DNA from: Sphingobacterium cellulitidis
Lineage (GTDB): Bacteria > Bacteroidota > Bacteroidia > Sphingobacteriales > Sphingobacteriaceae
NCBI GenBank assembly: GCA_002245855.1
Contig: NOUX01000001.1
Span: forward strand, 186,001 to 250,000
Length of the DNA: 64,000 nt
Direction of reading: 5' to 3'
Below the pieces are notes generated by a model, which was given only the letters and a program-made list of their open reading frames with translations, did no database searches and had not been told where the DNA came from. Shown piece by piece: positions 45,474 through 54,314 of the stretch. A program made the translations under genes and the position numbers. How positions within the stretch are numbered: the first letter of the stretch is position 1; each line of letters opens with the position of its first letter.

Positions 45474-46694
45474 TTAGATTAAATCACAACTGCTCCCAAC
45501 TTCCATTGGGGTTTTATAAACACCATCTTGCAACCTAACAGGATGCACAAAATGAGATCTCAAATGTGGAATATGCTCCAGAAATAGAGCCTCATGTCCC
45601 AAGTTTACATGATTGAAAAGGACAAGGTGCTGATGCAATTGCCCCATGTCGCCAACATGGGGTACTACTGGTATATTAAATTTTCGTGCCAATAGGCTCA
45701 CTGTCAGAAATTCACTCACCCCTCCTACTCGAACTGCATCAACCTGTATAAAACCAGCGGCACCCAATTGAAGATAATTCTTAAATAAAACCTTATTCGG
45801 CACATGCTCACCCATTGCTATTTTGATGGGTGAAACCATTTTTGCCAACTTCTGATGAGCTAGAACATCATCAGGATGCGTGGGTTCTTCCACCCAATAG
45901 GGATTCATCTCCTTCAATTCTTGGCAAATTGAAACAGCTTGAGGAAAAGTCCATTGCTGATTCGCATCCAACATCACTTTCGCATCATCACCAGCAACCT
46001 CACGTACTATATTTGCCCGACGAATATCCCGAAAGGCATCCTTACTACCTACCTTTAATTTCATCGCCGAAAAACCATTATCAATGGCTTTCTTACAATT
46101 TATTCGAACCTGTTCATCTGAATAATTAAACCATCCTACTGATGTATCGTAGCCTTGATATCCAGTTTCCAAAATCCCCATCCGTTGTTCTCGCGTCATC
46201 AGATTTTCTTCCAATAAATGGAGGGCTTCCTCTTTGCTCAGCTCATCTTCCAGATAAGATAAATCCAAGGTGTTGACCAAGTCTTTCGCAGACAAATCAA
46301 TCAAGAGTTTCCATAATGGGACTCCACGAGTCTTTGCCCAGAGATCATAACATGCATTGGTAATAGAGGCGAGGGCGAGATGAACAACCCCTTTCTGCGG
46401 ACCAAGCCAACGGAATTGCTGTTCATTGCTCAATTCATTGAAGACCTGCCCAAAATTGGACATCAACTCTTCAATATCACGCCCCTTAAGCTTCTCCGCA
46501 TAGAAGGCCGCCGCCTGGCAGACCAATTCATTGCCAGCACCTATAGTGAAGGCAAGACCAGTTCCAACCCGCCCGGCTTCATCCACTAATCGTGTTACTG
46601 CATAGGAATAAATCGGATCCTTATGAATCGCATCGCTGCCCGCCCCAGTACTCAGTGGAAACCTTTTGTCCTGGATGTTATACTTTAAAATCAT
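45474..46694 (-). CDS. L-fuconate dehydratase (enolase superfamily)
   Basis: Dehydrates L-fuconate to 2-keto-3-deoxy-L-fuconate. The mandelate-racemase-type barrel residues are present: KLKVG lysines (213/215), metal ligands Asp243 (LDANQQW), Glu269 (WVEEPTHPDD) and Glu297 (GEHVPN), and the general acid His346 in VVPHVGDMGQ. HPDD after the second ligand and the long QQFRWLGPQKGVVHLALASITNACYDLWAK capping region (given here in two parts) match L-fuconate dehydratase/ENOSF1. The 406 residues are slightly short. Its neighbours are a fucosidase and a sugar symporter. Confidence 0.88.
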   Translation of the reverse strand: MILKYNIQDKRFPLSTGAGSDAIHKDPIYSYAVTRLVDEAGRVGTGLAFTIGAGNELVCQAAAFYAEKLKGRDIEELMSNFGQVFNELSNEQQFRWLGPQKGVVHLALASITNACYDLWAKTRGVPLWKLLIDLSAKDLVNTLDLSYLEDELSKEEALHLLEENLMTREQRMGILETGYQGYDTSVGWFNYSDEQVRINCKKAIDNGFSAMKLKVGSKDAFRDIRRANIVREVAGDDAKVMLDANQQWTFPQAVSICQELKEMNPYWVEEPTHPDDVLAHQKLAKMVSPIKIAMGEHVPNKVLFKNYLQLGAAGFIQVDAVRVGGVSEFLTVSLLARKFNIPVVPHVGDMGQLHQHLVLFNHVNLGHEALFLEHIPHLRSHFVHPVRLQDGVYKTPMEVGSSCDLI

Positions 46695-46730
46695 TTTAGG
46701 TTTTGTTTTTAGTTTAGGTGATTAAATTTT

Positions 46731-47777
46731 TTATAGTTTAAGTTTGTTCTTCAATTTCATTAATATATCCACATCCCCTTCTTTAACCCGACCTTCACGA
46801 TTCGGACCAACATTCAGAATAAGGATATTATCTTGACTAGTAGCCTTATGATAGATATCATCCAATTCATCCAGGCTTTTGTATTTCTTATCCGTCGTGT
46901 TAAAAAACCATCGCTCTCCAAGAACAACAGTAGTTTCAAATGGCATGTAATAAACATTGCCCTGTGCTACAAATAATTTTGGATCTGGATTATGAGGTAA
47001 ATATGGATCACCAAGCCTGAAATCACTCGGGAAATATCGAATCGGGAAATAGTCCTTTTGATCACTTGGGAGGACAGGATGTTTATCGACATTTTCTGGA
47101 AGGCCAATACTCCAATTGATACCAATCTGACATTCTGGAGCTTTACTTTTTACCAAGGAATAAATCTCCTGAGTAGGCCAACGATAATTTTCCTTTTCCC
47201 AGCCGCCGTCTAACCAAAGTTCTACGATATGCCCATACTTGCCAGTGATGGACAATAATTCCGCAAGCTGCTTCAATAAATACTCATTATAGGCTTTATC
47301 CGCCTTTACATCTTTAACATCAGCATTTTGTTTCCTATCCCATAAGGAATAATAAAGACCAAGTTTGATCCCTTGTTTTTTACACTCTTTGGCGACTTCT
47401 TCAACCACATTGGTTTTATTTGGCGAACTCGCAACATCATAGTCAGTATACTTGCTGTCCCACAAACAGAAGCCTTCATGGTGTTTGGAAACCAAAATAA
47501 TATGTTTCATACCAGCAGCTTTTGCTGTAGCAACCCATTGTTTTGCATCAATGGCCGATGGATTATAACTACTGGCAGGCTTAGAACCATCTGTCCATTC
47601 TTGATCATGAAAAGTATTGATTCCAAAATGGATAAACATGCCATATTTCCGATTAATCTGATCTATTTGATATTTATTGGCTGTAGTCGATGAAATGGGT
47701 AAAATCCCTTTTTCTTGCGCTAATACATGTCCTAATATTGCCAATAAGACTATGGTTAATTGAACTCTTAACTTCAT
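46731..47777 (-). CDS. Alpha-L-fucosidase, GH29, short form
   Basis: Removes L-fucose from glycans in the periplasm. Signal peptide (LLAILGHVLAQ). The GH29 barrel shows KYGMFIHFGI, LVSKHHEGFCLWDS and the nucleophile Asp190 in ELWLDGGW. The 348 residues end after the catalytic barrel (ILNVGPNREG); the C-terminal beta-sandwich found in many GH29 enzymes of 450-600 residues is absent. TACCTTTG lies 29 bases upstream, and two direct sites 21 bp apart lie just beyond. First gene of the fucose operon. Confidence 0.92.
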   Translation of the reverse strand: MKLRVQLTIVLLAILGHVLAQEKGILPISSTTANKYQIDQINRKYGMFIHFGINTFHDQEWTDGSKPASSYNPSAIDAKQWVATAKAAGMKHIILVSKHHEGFCLWDSKYTDYDVASSPNKTNVVEEVAKECKKQGIKLGLYYSLWDRKQNADVKDVKADKAYNEYLLKQLAELLSITGKYGHIVELWLDGGWEKENYRWPTQEIYSLVKSKAPECQIGINWSIGLPENVDKHPVLPSDQKDYFPIRYFPSDFRLGDPYLPHNPDPKLFVAQGNVYYMPFETTVVLGERWFFNTTDKKYKSLDELDDIYHKATSQDNILILNVGPNREGRVKEGDVDILMKLKNKLKL

Positions 47778-47805
47778 AATTGAATGATTTCTTTAGATTT
47801 ATTCC

Positions 47806-47813
47806 CAAAGGTA
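47806..47813 (-). promoter_or_regulatory. -7 box of the fucosidase operon
   Basis: TACCTTTG on the minus strand. No good -33 is present, as expected for an activator-dependent promoter. Confidence 0.55.
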
Positions 47814-47838
47814 TTTTCAAAAACGATTTAGGGTATAA

Positions 47839-47868
47839 ACTATATTGCCTGGTATTGCAACTATATTG
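47839..47868. promoter_or_regulatory. Putative AraC operator: ACTATATTG repeated 21 bp apart
   Basis: ACTATATTG at 47839-47847 and 47860-47868, starting 26 bp upstream of the fucosidase -7 box. AraC-family dimers commonly bind direct half-sites two helical turns apart. Another ACTATATTG lies at 47989-47997. Confidence 0.5.
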
Positions 47869-47940
47869 ACTTGTTTTTTAAGAGAAAGAAACCTTATTAG
47901 ACCGAATAATGGATAATTTTCAAGTTTTAAAAAGTTTTAT

Positions 47941-47974
47941 AAAAAGAAAAATCCACCTTCCCCAAGGTGGATTT
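47941..47974 (-). terminator. Terminator after the mutarotase lipoprotein gene
   Basis: On the minus strand AAATCCACCTT-CCCC complement-AAGGTGGATTT forms a stem followed by a T-rich tract. It separates the mutarotase gene from the fucosidase operon. Confidence 0.8.
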
Positions 47975-48016
47975 AAACCAAATTAAAAACTATATTGACT
48001 AACTAACTCTTGTGCA

Positions 48017-48442
48017 TTATTCCATATGGAAGACCTCTTCCATTCCTGACCAAACCTCACCTTTTGACTTCGCATCATCCAACGGAATTTGACAGGGGTC
48101 TGTTTCTTTCCACCACTTTTGCGTCTCCGGATCAGCAGCCATTTTTTCCATGTCCTGCTCAAAATTATCTCCAGTATATTCGAAGTAACTGAAGAGAAAA
48201 AATTCTCCCTTTATTTCCTTTAGGTATATCGAGTAATTCTGTATTTGGCAATCTTTCAACTTCTTTAAAACTGAAGGCCAAACAGCAGCATGCAACTTTT
48301 TATATTCATCTACTTTATCTGACTTCAAGCCTGTAATTGATGCATATCGTAAGACTTGATGCTTTTCAGATTGACACGAAATTGATATGAGGAAAGAGAT
48401 TAATCCAATAAAAAGTAGGTTTAGGTTAATTTTTCCCCACAT
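48017..48442 (-). CDS. L-rhamnose/L-fucose mutarotase-like lipoprotein
   Basis: A 141-residue member of the YiiL (rhamnose mutarotase) family: YASITGLKSDKVDEYKKLHAAVWPSVLKKL, NYSIYLKE and WWKETDPCQIP. Most members are cytosolic and about 105 residues; this one has a lipoprotein signal with lipobox SISC (Cys23), so it would act on the outer side of a membrane, converting sugar anomers as they are released by the fucosidase. It is separately transcribed beside the AraC regulator. Confidence 0.87.
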   Translation of the reverse strand: MWGKINLNLLFIGLISFLISISCQSEKHQVLRYASITGLKSDKVDEYKKLHAAVWPSVLKKLKDCQIQNYSIYLKEIKGEFFLFSYFEYTGDNFEQDMEKMAADPETQKWWKETDPCQIPLDDAKSKGEVWSGMEEVFHME

Positions 48443-48519
48443 ATCAATTCGTTAAATGTCTTGTCTATGAAAATAGAATACACGAAAATAATATAAACTC
48501 CATTACTGAACTTTGCCAG

Positions 48520-48548
48520 TATTAACAAATACCAACACTATATTAACA
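48520..48548. promoter_or_regulatory. Second putative operator: TATTAACA repeated 21 bp apart
   Basis: TATTAACA at 48520-48527 and 48541-48548, within ACTATATTAACA at the right-hand site; the same spacing and a similar core as the sites before the fucosidase gene. It lies between the divergent mutarotase and AraC genes. Confidence 0.45.
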
Positions 48549-48623
48549 TGTAGTTTATCTTTTTCGATAATCGAACTATTTCAAGTATATTGGAGGCAAT
48601 AATAACCACCAATCTATCGAAAA

Positions 48624-49490
48624 ATGAAACCTGTTTATGCCAAAATATTAGAAGGTTCCGAAATTGCTACCTTCGCGACAAGAGAGGTGAATAGACCATT
48701 TTTCTCAACAGAATTCCATTTCCACAGCGCTTGTCAAATGACATATATCGTCAAAAGTGAAGGTAAAAGGATTATTGGTGACAACGTAGATCGTTTCCTA
48801 AAAGACGAACTGACATTCATTGGTTCTGACCTCCCCCATGTGTGGCACAACGACCAAATAAATACCCCAACGCATAATGAAGCCAAATCTTTGGCTCTTT
48901 ATATTGAACCTGCTCTCATTGTTCAGGCTTTTGCTCAGTTTTTTAACACCTCGAAATTAGAAGCTTTCTTTAACCTCTCTAAAAGAGGGTTGATCTTTTA
49001 TGGTAAAACTAAAGATGAACTCAAAAAGAAACTTGTGAAGATTGTTAAACTTCCTTACGGCCCTCAAAAGACAATCTTACTTATCGAAATCATCGAAATT
49101 CTAATCAATTGCGCTGAATACGAATCCATCTCAAGTACAGGCTATACCAATAATTATAATCCGATCGATAACAATAAAATCGAAAGAGTATTCAAGTATG
49201 TATTTGACAACTATCCTAAGGAGATTCTCTTATCCGATGTCTCGGATATGTCAAGTATGTCTAAACATGCCTTCTGCCGCTACTTCAAATCTAGGACACA
49301 GAAGACCTTTATACAGTTTGTAAACGAAGTTAGGATTAGTGAGGCCTGTAAAATGATTGCTGAAAATAGCATACAGATTACCAATATTGCCTATGAATGT
49401 GGTTTCAATAGCCTTTCCAATTTCAATAAAATATTCAAATCTGTAAAAGGCATTACCCCAACGGAATACAAGTCCCAAATATTCAAATAA
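48624..49490 (+). CDS. AraC-family regulator of the fucose locus
   Basis: 288 residues. The N-terminal cupin-like sensing domain (FFSTEFHFHSACQMTYIVKSEG, DELTFIGSDLPHVWH; shown in parts) binds a ligand, presumably a sugar. The C-terminal AraC domain has two HTH units: ILLSDVSDMSSMSKHAFCRYF and IQITNIAYECGFNSLSNFNKIF, ending GITPTEYK. Divergent from the mutarotase gene and next to the fucose operon, so an activator of these genes is likely. Confidence 0.88.
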   Translation: MKPVYAKILEGSEIATFATREVNRPFFSTEFHFHSACQMTYIVKSEGKRIIGDNVDRFLKDELTFIGSDLPHVWHNDQINTPTHNEAKSLALYIEPALIVQAFAQFFNTSKLEAFFNLSKRGLIFYGKTKDELKKKLVKIVKLPYGPQKTILLIEIIEILINCAEYESISSTGYTNNYNPIDNNKIERVFKYVFDNYPKEILLSDVSDMSSMSKHAFCRYFKSRTQKTFIQFVNEVRISEACKMIAENSIQITNIAYECGFNSLSNFNKIFKSVKGITPTEYKSQIFK

Positions 49491-49525
49491 AGAGTAAAAC
49501 ATTTTTTGACTTTCCTCTATTAGTT

Positions 49526-49534
49526 CAATATAGC
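49526..49534 (-). promoter_or_regulatory. Operator-like site before the serine hydrolase
   Basis: GCTATATTG on the minus strand matches eight of nine bases of the ACTATATTG core. It overlaps the promoter region of the gene at 49550. Confidence 0.3.
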
Positions 49535-49535
49535 T

Positions 49536-49543
49536 TAACTTTG
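49536..49543 (+). promoter_or_regulatory. -7 box next to the start of the serine hydrolase gene
   Basis: TAACTTTG ends six bases before the ATG, implying a leaderless or nearly leaderless mRNA. Confidence 0.4.
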
Positions 49544-49549
49544 AACTAA

Positions 49550-50845
49550 ATGAAAAAGTTATTATTCTGTTTACTTCATATTACAATCTGTACTTCATTG
49601 AGCGCACAAAACTATTTAAACGCTGAACAATCCAACCCTAAAACTATGGGCTGGATGAAGGGATCTCCTCCGGCAAAAGACAGTACCTTATCCTTATTTG
49701 ATGGAAGTTTCTTTCAATTTCCTGGCCTCCGTTATAGCGTATGCCACATGCGAGAGTTCATGCCAACCAAAGTTGTCAGAGCGAACTATAGCACTCCATA
49801 TACATTTCAAAGTAATATAGATAATGATATTGACCAATTAAGTTTTATTCCTTTAGGCGAAACAAAACCAGTATCATTTCAAGAGTCCTTGGGAATAAAC
49901 TATACCGATGGATTGATTATTCTCCACAAAGGGAAAATTGTCTATGAAAAATACTTCGCTGAACTGGATCAAGAAGGAACTCATGCTGTAATGTCCGTGA
50001 GTAAAACCTTTACCGGAACCTTGGGCGCTAGTTTGGTCGCTGAGGGCGTTCTGGATGAAAATAAGTTAGTGCAGGATTATGTGCCCGAACTCAAGAATTC
50101 AGCCTTCGGAGATGCTACAATAAGACAAGTTCTAGATATGACCACCTCCCTGGATTACAGTGAAGATTATGCTGATCCCAAAGCAGATATCTGGGTCTTC
50201 TCCGCTGCTGGAAATCCTGTTCCTGTTCCTGAAGGATATAATGGCCCAAAAAATTATTATGAATTTTTGGAAACTGTAAAAAAAGCTGGGAAACATGGTG
50301 AGGCATTCGGATATAAAACCATCAATACCGATGCAATGGGCTGGATCATCAGTAGAGCAACCGGGAAAAGTATCCCTGAACTGCTTTCCGAAAAAATATG
50401 GCAACCCATTGGAGCACATCATGATGGCTATTACCAAATCGACCGTTCTGGAATTGCCTTCGCAGGTGGCGGATTTAATGCCAACTTAAGAGACTTAGCC
50501 ATGTTCGGAGAAATGATCCGAAATAACGGGAATTTTAATGGCAAGCAAATCTTAAAAAAGGAAGTGATTGAAGATATTCGTAAGGGTGGAAAACAATCTG
50601 ATTTTACAAAAGCCGGCTATACAAACCTGAAAAATTGGAGCTATAGAAATATGTGGTGGATATCTAACAACAAAAATGGAGCTTTCTGTGCTCGAGGAGT
50701 ACATGGACAAACCATCTATATCGACCCAACTGCCGAAATGGTATTGGTTCGACTTGCCTCCCATCCGGTAGCAAGCAATACAGCCAACGATGCCCATTCC
50801 CTGCCAGCTTATGAAGCAGTAGCAAATTACTTGATGAAAAAATAA
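49550..50845 (+). CDS. Serine hydrolase, class C beta-lactamase/6-aminohexanoate hydrolase type
   Basis: 431 residues with a signal peptide (TICTSLSAQN). The SxxK motif is SVSK in AVMSVSKTFTG; the YxN-like Tyr lies in TSLDYSEDYAD; the third motif region is near ARGVHGQTIY. The layout (long N-terminal part, GLIILHKGKIVYEKYF, WVFSAAGNPVP) resembles NylB-like 6-aminohexanoate-dimer hydrolases and related esterases. Substrate unknown. It converges with dgkA at 2 bp. Confidence 0.88.
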   Translation: MKKLLFCLLHITICTSLSAQNYLNAEQSNPKTMGWMKGSPPAKDSTLSLFDGSFFQFPGLRYSVCHMREFMPTKVVRANYSTPYTFQSNIDNDIDQLSFIPLGETKPVSFQESLGINYTDGLIILHKGKIVYEKYFAELDQEGTHAVMSVSKTFTGTLGASLVAEGVLDENKLVQDYVPELKNSAFGDATIRQVLDMTTSLDYSEDYADPKADIWVFSAAGNPVPVPEGYNGPKNYYEFLETVKKAGKHGEAFGYKTINTDAMGWIISRATGKSIPELLSEKIWQPIGAHHDGYYQIDRSGIAFAGGGFNANLRDLAMFGEMIRNNGNFNGKQILKKEVIEDIRKGGKQSDFTKAGYTNLKNWSYRNMWWISNNKNGAFCARGVHGQTIYIDPTAEMVLVRLASHPVASNTANDAHSLPAYEAVANYLMKK

Positions 50846-50847
50846 TT

Positions 50848-51234
50848 TTAATTGATTAGCAGCAATAGTTTAGGAATAAAAATTATTGCTGCTATGACCA
50901 CCGCAGTCATAGCGCTTACCAAAACCGCCCCGGAAGCCAGGTCTTTTATTATTTTAATCTTCGGATGAAAATCTGGAGATAAATAATCACAAACAACCTC
51001 TATTGCTGTATTTAGTGTTTCTGTAATAATAACCAAGCCTATACACAATACAATTGCCAACCACTCCATCCTACTCACCTCAAAATACCATCCCGCAAGA
51101 ATAACCAGTACAGCTGCAATTAAATGAATCCTTGCATTATGCTCATATAAAAAAAGATGTTTCAACCCTGCAATGGAGTACCCGAAACTTTTTACCCGCT
51201 TTTGAATATTAAAAGATTCTTTCTCTTTCGACAT
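50848..51234 (-). CDS. dgkA: Diacylglycerol kinase-family membrane protein
   Basis: A 128-residue protein with three membrane helices and the family motif: GLKHLFLYEHNARIHL at the entry and ETLNTAIEVVCDYLSP, which holds the conserved Glu and Asn of the active site. It phosphorylates diacylglycerol or undecaprenol at the inner membrane; undecaprenol is the usual substrate in bacteria outside Enterobacteria, but this is not decided here. Confidence 0.93.
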   Translation of the reverse strand: MSKEKESFNIQKRVKSFGYSIAGLKHLFLYEHNARIHLIAAVLVILAGWYFEVSRMEWLAIVLCIGLVIITETLNTAIEVVCDYLSPDFHPKIKIIKDLASGAVLVSAMTAVVIAAIIFIPKLLLLIN

Positions 51235-51392
51235 CTGATCTTCTATAGGTTAATTTGATGAATATTTCAAAGGTATTAAATTATAAGATGGGATTGCTAA
51301 TTGAAAAGATTTATTCCCCCAAATCAAAGATTTTCAGCTATTTCCTGGATTATTTCATATATTCAAGAAACATTTACATAAATCGCAATAAA

Positions 51393-51923
51393 ATGAACAG
51401 TAAGTTATTAAGCGTATTATTTACTTCTTTATTCATTCTTATTTCCTCTTATGGAAAAAGCCAAAGTCCTATAAAGCCGGGAGATTTCACCTTTAAAGGA
51501 ACAAAATTTGAAGTTTCAGAACTCCCTGACAACGAAGAGGAGTTATTAATTACCCCAAAAGATGGTCCTGAAATCTCAACAAATCCCGAAAAAATTAATG
51601 GAACACCTACGGAAGAAATTTTAAGGACCTTGGAAATCCATGATTCCTATAATTATGATTCATTGTTACCTTTGTTCAGTAATTACGAAAATTTAAAAAA
51701 TGATGGCGAATATATCCAAATGGTTATTTCAACCGATGGCCAAGGAGTAATCAATAAAATTCTATTCTATCTTGATTCCAAGACCAAAATCTCGCAACAG
51801 GATTTAGGAAAATTCTATAAAAAATTAAAAAAGGAAAATAAAATTGAATTGAAATCCAAGGACAATAAACATGTCAATCTAAAATTTATAGTTATGGATA
51901 AATCAGTGAAATTCAATAAATAA
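51393..51923 (+). CDS. Small secreted protein, family member 1
   Basis: 176 residues from ATG 51393 (signal peptide LLSVLFTSLFILISSYGKSQ). An earlier ATG at 51258 would give an N-terminal extension that hides the signal peptide, so I reject it. The conserved body reads NGTPTEEILRTLE, SLLPLFSNYENLKNDGEYIQM and KISQQDLGKFYKKLKKEN, and is clearly paralogous to the gene at 52947. I recognise no described family. Probably periplasmic. Confidence 0.75.
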   Translation: MNSKLLSVLFTSLFILISSYGKSQSPIKPGDFTFKGTKFEVSELPDNEEELLITPKDGPEISTNPEKINGTPTEEILRTLEIHDSYNYDSLLPLFSNYENLKNDGEYIQMVISTDGQGVINKILFYLDSKTKISQQDLGKFYKKLKKENKIELKSKDNKHVNLKFIVMDKSVKFNK

Positions 51924-52120
51924 ATATATCATTGATAACAATGATTTAACTGCTGCTCAATAGCATTCTTTTCTTTTCAGGTAGTTTTTAAAAAAGGAGA
52001 AAATATCTTATAAAATCTTTGTGTAAATCACGCTCTATTCCTATTGCTTTAAAAAATTAATTAATCTACTTTTAGGCCTATTATCACAATGCAGAACCAG
52101 GATTTCCCAAACGAATAAAT

Positions 52121-52705
52121 ATGGACTTAAAAGCAATAGCAGCGAATTATGAAAAAATGTCGGACAATGAACTCATTAGAGTAGCCACAACAAATGCAAC
52201 AGGGCTACTTCCTGAGGTATATGACATTATTGAAGAGGAAATCAAGAAACGAAACCTTGATCCCAATATTTATGAAGGGCTGTTAGCGCAGAATAAGGAA
52301 TACACTATTGAAGAATTATTATATTATGCGCAAATTTTAAGAAATTTGCCTTGTCCTATTTGCAGTAGCACCACTGATAAGTTAATGGCTTCCAGCGTCC
52401 ACACCGTGAAAAGCTTTGTCATTTTTACAGCAACTGAAAATAAACCTATTATTGGATGTCCATCTTGCTTAGACAAAAAAAATAATCAAGCAATTTTAAT
52501 GACGAGTCTATTAGGCTGGTGGGGATTACCATTTGGATTAGTTAAAACACCTATCTACATCTACAAAAATATCAAAGCCAAAAAGGAAAATAAAAACCTG
52601 GAGGTCAACCCAATATTTATATCGTTCATAGAAGATCATATCGGAGAAATTGCAGCGTATGAAAATAATCCTGAGAAATTAAAAGAGATTATTAGTCAGA
52701 AGTAA
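52121..52705 (+). CDS. Zinc-ribbon-like protein, unknown function
   Basis: 194 residues. The N-terminal 65 residues are helical and acidic (MSDNELIRVATTNATGLLPEVYDIIEEE; shown for its first part). A CPIC...GCPSC pair (about residues 78-114) could bind zinc. A hydrophobic stretch follows (ILMTSLLGWWGLPFGL, about 125-145) that may insert in the membrane. It sits between the two paralogous secreted-protein genes and before the decayed third copy. No family recognised. Confidence 0.65.
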   Translation: MDLKAIAANYEKMSDNELIRVATTNATGLLPEVYDIIEEEIKKRNLDPNIYEGLLAQNKEYTIEELLYYAQILRNLPCPICSSTTDKLMASSVHTVKSFVIFTATENKPIIGCPSCLDKKNNQAILMTSLLGWWGLPFGLVKTPIYIYKNIKAKKENKNLEVNPIFISFIEDHIGEIAAYENNPEKLKEIISQK

Positions 52706-52740
52706 TCAGAATTGATATAATAAATATTGAAGATTAAAAT

Positions 52741-52881
52741 AGCATTTCATTATTCGTTGCATTGTCCATATCTAAAAATGGAAAATTTATGAGAATGATA
52801 TTTTCATTGAATGGTTATGGAAAGATCAATAAAATTTACTCTTATATATATGATCATACAAAAATAACACAATAAGATTTT
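52741..52881 (+). pseudogene. Decayed third copy of the secreted-protein family
   Basis: In one frame the DNA reads LFVALSISKNG, then FMRMIFSLNGYGKINKIY, then YIYDHTKITQ, followed by a stop where the paralogs have Gln (QQDLGKFY). This aligns with SNYSTLKKDGEYIKM, AVNGYGKIIKIYFYIY and TKITQQDLGKFY of the neighbouring gene at 52947. There is no usable start, the 5' half is missing, and further stops follow. Confidence 0.72.
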
Positions 52882-52946
52882 ATTGATGGTTACCACGATA
52901 ATATCTAATAATAGTTATCCAATTTCTAGACAGCCTATCATGAATT

Positions 52947-53501
52947 ATGAATGAAATTAAATTAATATTTACATTTCTGTTTGTACTGACCACTTTATTC
53001 TGCAAAAGCCAGGATTTAGTCAGACTTGGAACTTTTTCTTATAATGGTACCATTTTCAAAGTTTCCATTTCTCTCATTTATGCACATGAACTCTCCATTT
53101 CAGTTCTAAATGATCCAGATTATGGTAGCAATCCATCAAATATTAATGGTACACCTGTGGAAGAAATATTACCAACCATGGAATTTAAAAATTCGTATGA
53201 TTATGACCCACTTCTACTTCTTTTTAGTAATTATTCTACTTTGAAAAAAGATGGAGAATACATAAAAATGACATTTGCAGTAAATGGTTACGGGAAAATA
53301 ATTAAAATCTATTTTTACATTTATGGTCAAACAAAAATCACACAACAAGATTTAGGTAAATTTTATCAGAAAGTAAAGTCAGAAAATTCTTATCTGATTA
53401 CATCCAGATACAACAACCATCAACCAATAAAATTTTTATTCAGAGATACAACGATAAAATTTAATGATAGTCATCAAATTCCTCGTAAGTCAATTAAATA
53501 G
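52947..53501 (+). CDS. Small secreted protein, family member 2
   Basis: 184 residues with a signal peptide (FTFLFVLTTLFCKSQD). It shares NGTPVEEILPTMEF, LLLLFSNYSTLKKDGEYIKM, VNGYGKIIKIYFY and KITQQDLGKFYQKVKSEN with the paralog at 51393. No recognised domain. The tandem arrangement with a pseudogene indicates local duplication and decay. Its terminal 12 residues (HQIPRKSIK) have no match in the paralog. Confidence 0.72.
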   Translation: MNEIKLIFTFLFVLTTLFCKSQDLVRLGTFSYNGTIFKVSISLIYAHELSISVLNDPDYGSNPSNINGTPVEEILPTMEFKNSYDYDPLLLLFSNYSTLKKDGEYIKMTFAVNGYGKIIKIYFYIYGQTKITQQDLGKFYQKVKSENSYLITSRYNNHQPIKFLFRDTTIKFNDSHQIPRKSIK

Positions 53502-53678
53502 TTAATTATTTACGGAAAACCATTTTATTTATAACTCGGATTAGCATAAATTCATGTTGGCAAATCCAAAACTGAGATCCATATCATTTTTCATAAAGTT
53601 TTGTGAATACAGGATATCTATTTTCTGTTTAGACTTTGCTTATTGCATTAAAAATTTTTAAAACTCCATAAATTGATC

Positions 53679-54230
53679 ATGATTGAATACTTCTTTTTTT
53701 ATAAACATCACAATATTGCATGGGGATTAAAAAACATCAGTTTTATTTCACTGCCTGATGGCAAGATATTTTCCTATCAAACGAATGAGAGTTATTTAGA
53801 TATATTAGGATTTAAGGAGAGTGATATTGCATCAGTAATAACTAAGGAAAGTTTAAATAAGGCAATAGAAAACCGTCGTGAATACTTCGCAGACAAAAAG
53901 TTGAAAGATGTAAAAGACATTAAACAAGTTCCCTTACAATTAGACAAAAGTTTGTATAAATCAGATAGTGGATTCGAATTGTATGCTATTTTCAAATACA
54001 ATCCTGAGATTGATAAATACGAATATATACCATTGCAGATATTTCAATCATGTTATTATTATAGAACAGCTAATAAGAAAACCTTTAGTAAATTAATTAA
54101 TCATATAGATTTCTGTAAAAGCCAAATCACAGGGACTTTTAGTAATGGATCAGTTGAAGGCTTTTTAAAAGAATGGACAGATGTCTTTAATTTTGATGAG
54201 TTAAAAAAAATTTTTAGAAAGAATAAATAG
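53679..54230 (+). CDS. Hypothetical protein
   Basis: 183 residues from ATG 53679 (a TTG six bases upstream is less likely). Aromatic-rich N-terminus (YFFFYKHHNIAWGLKNISF), a Lys/Asp-rich middle and a C-terminal helix (EFLKEWTD-like VEGFLKEWTDVFNFDELKK). There is no signal peptide or membrane segment. I recognise no family. It may be a real cytoplasmic protein because the frame is long for this composition and lacks competing frames. Confidence 0.6.
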   Translation: MIEYFFFYKHHNIAWGLKNISFISLPDGKIFSYQTNESYLDILGFKESDIASVITKESLNKAIENRREYFADKKLKDVKDIKQVPLQLDKSLYKSDSGFELYAIFKYNPEIDKYEYIPLQIFQSCYYYRTANKKTFSKLINHIDFCKSQITGTFSNGSVEGFLKEWTDVFNFDELKKIFRKNK

Positions 54231-54314
54231 TACTTTCTTTTTTTAAAAAAAATAAAATTTGAACTAAAAAAGAATACAAAAACTGATTTTATTTTTTAGT
54301 GTTGTAAATTACTT

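Noticed and set aside
51255..51392. N-terminal extension of the secreted protein at 51393
   Set aside because: It would place a charged stretch before a clear signal peptide, and the paralog at 52947 starts at its signal peptide.
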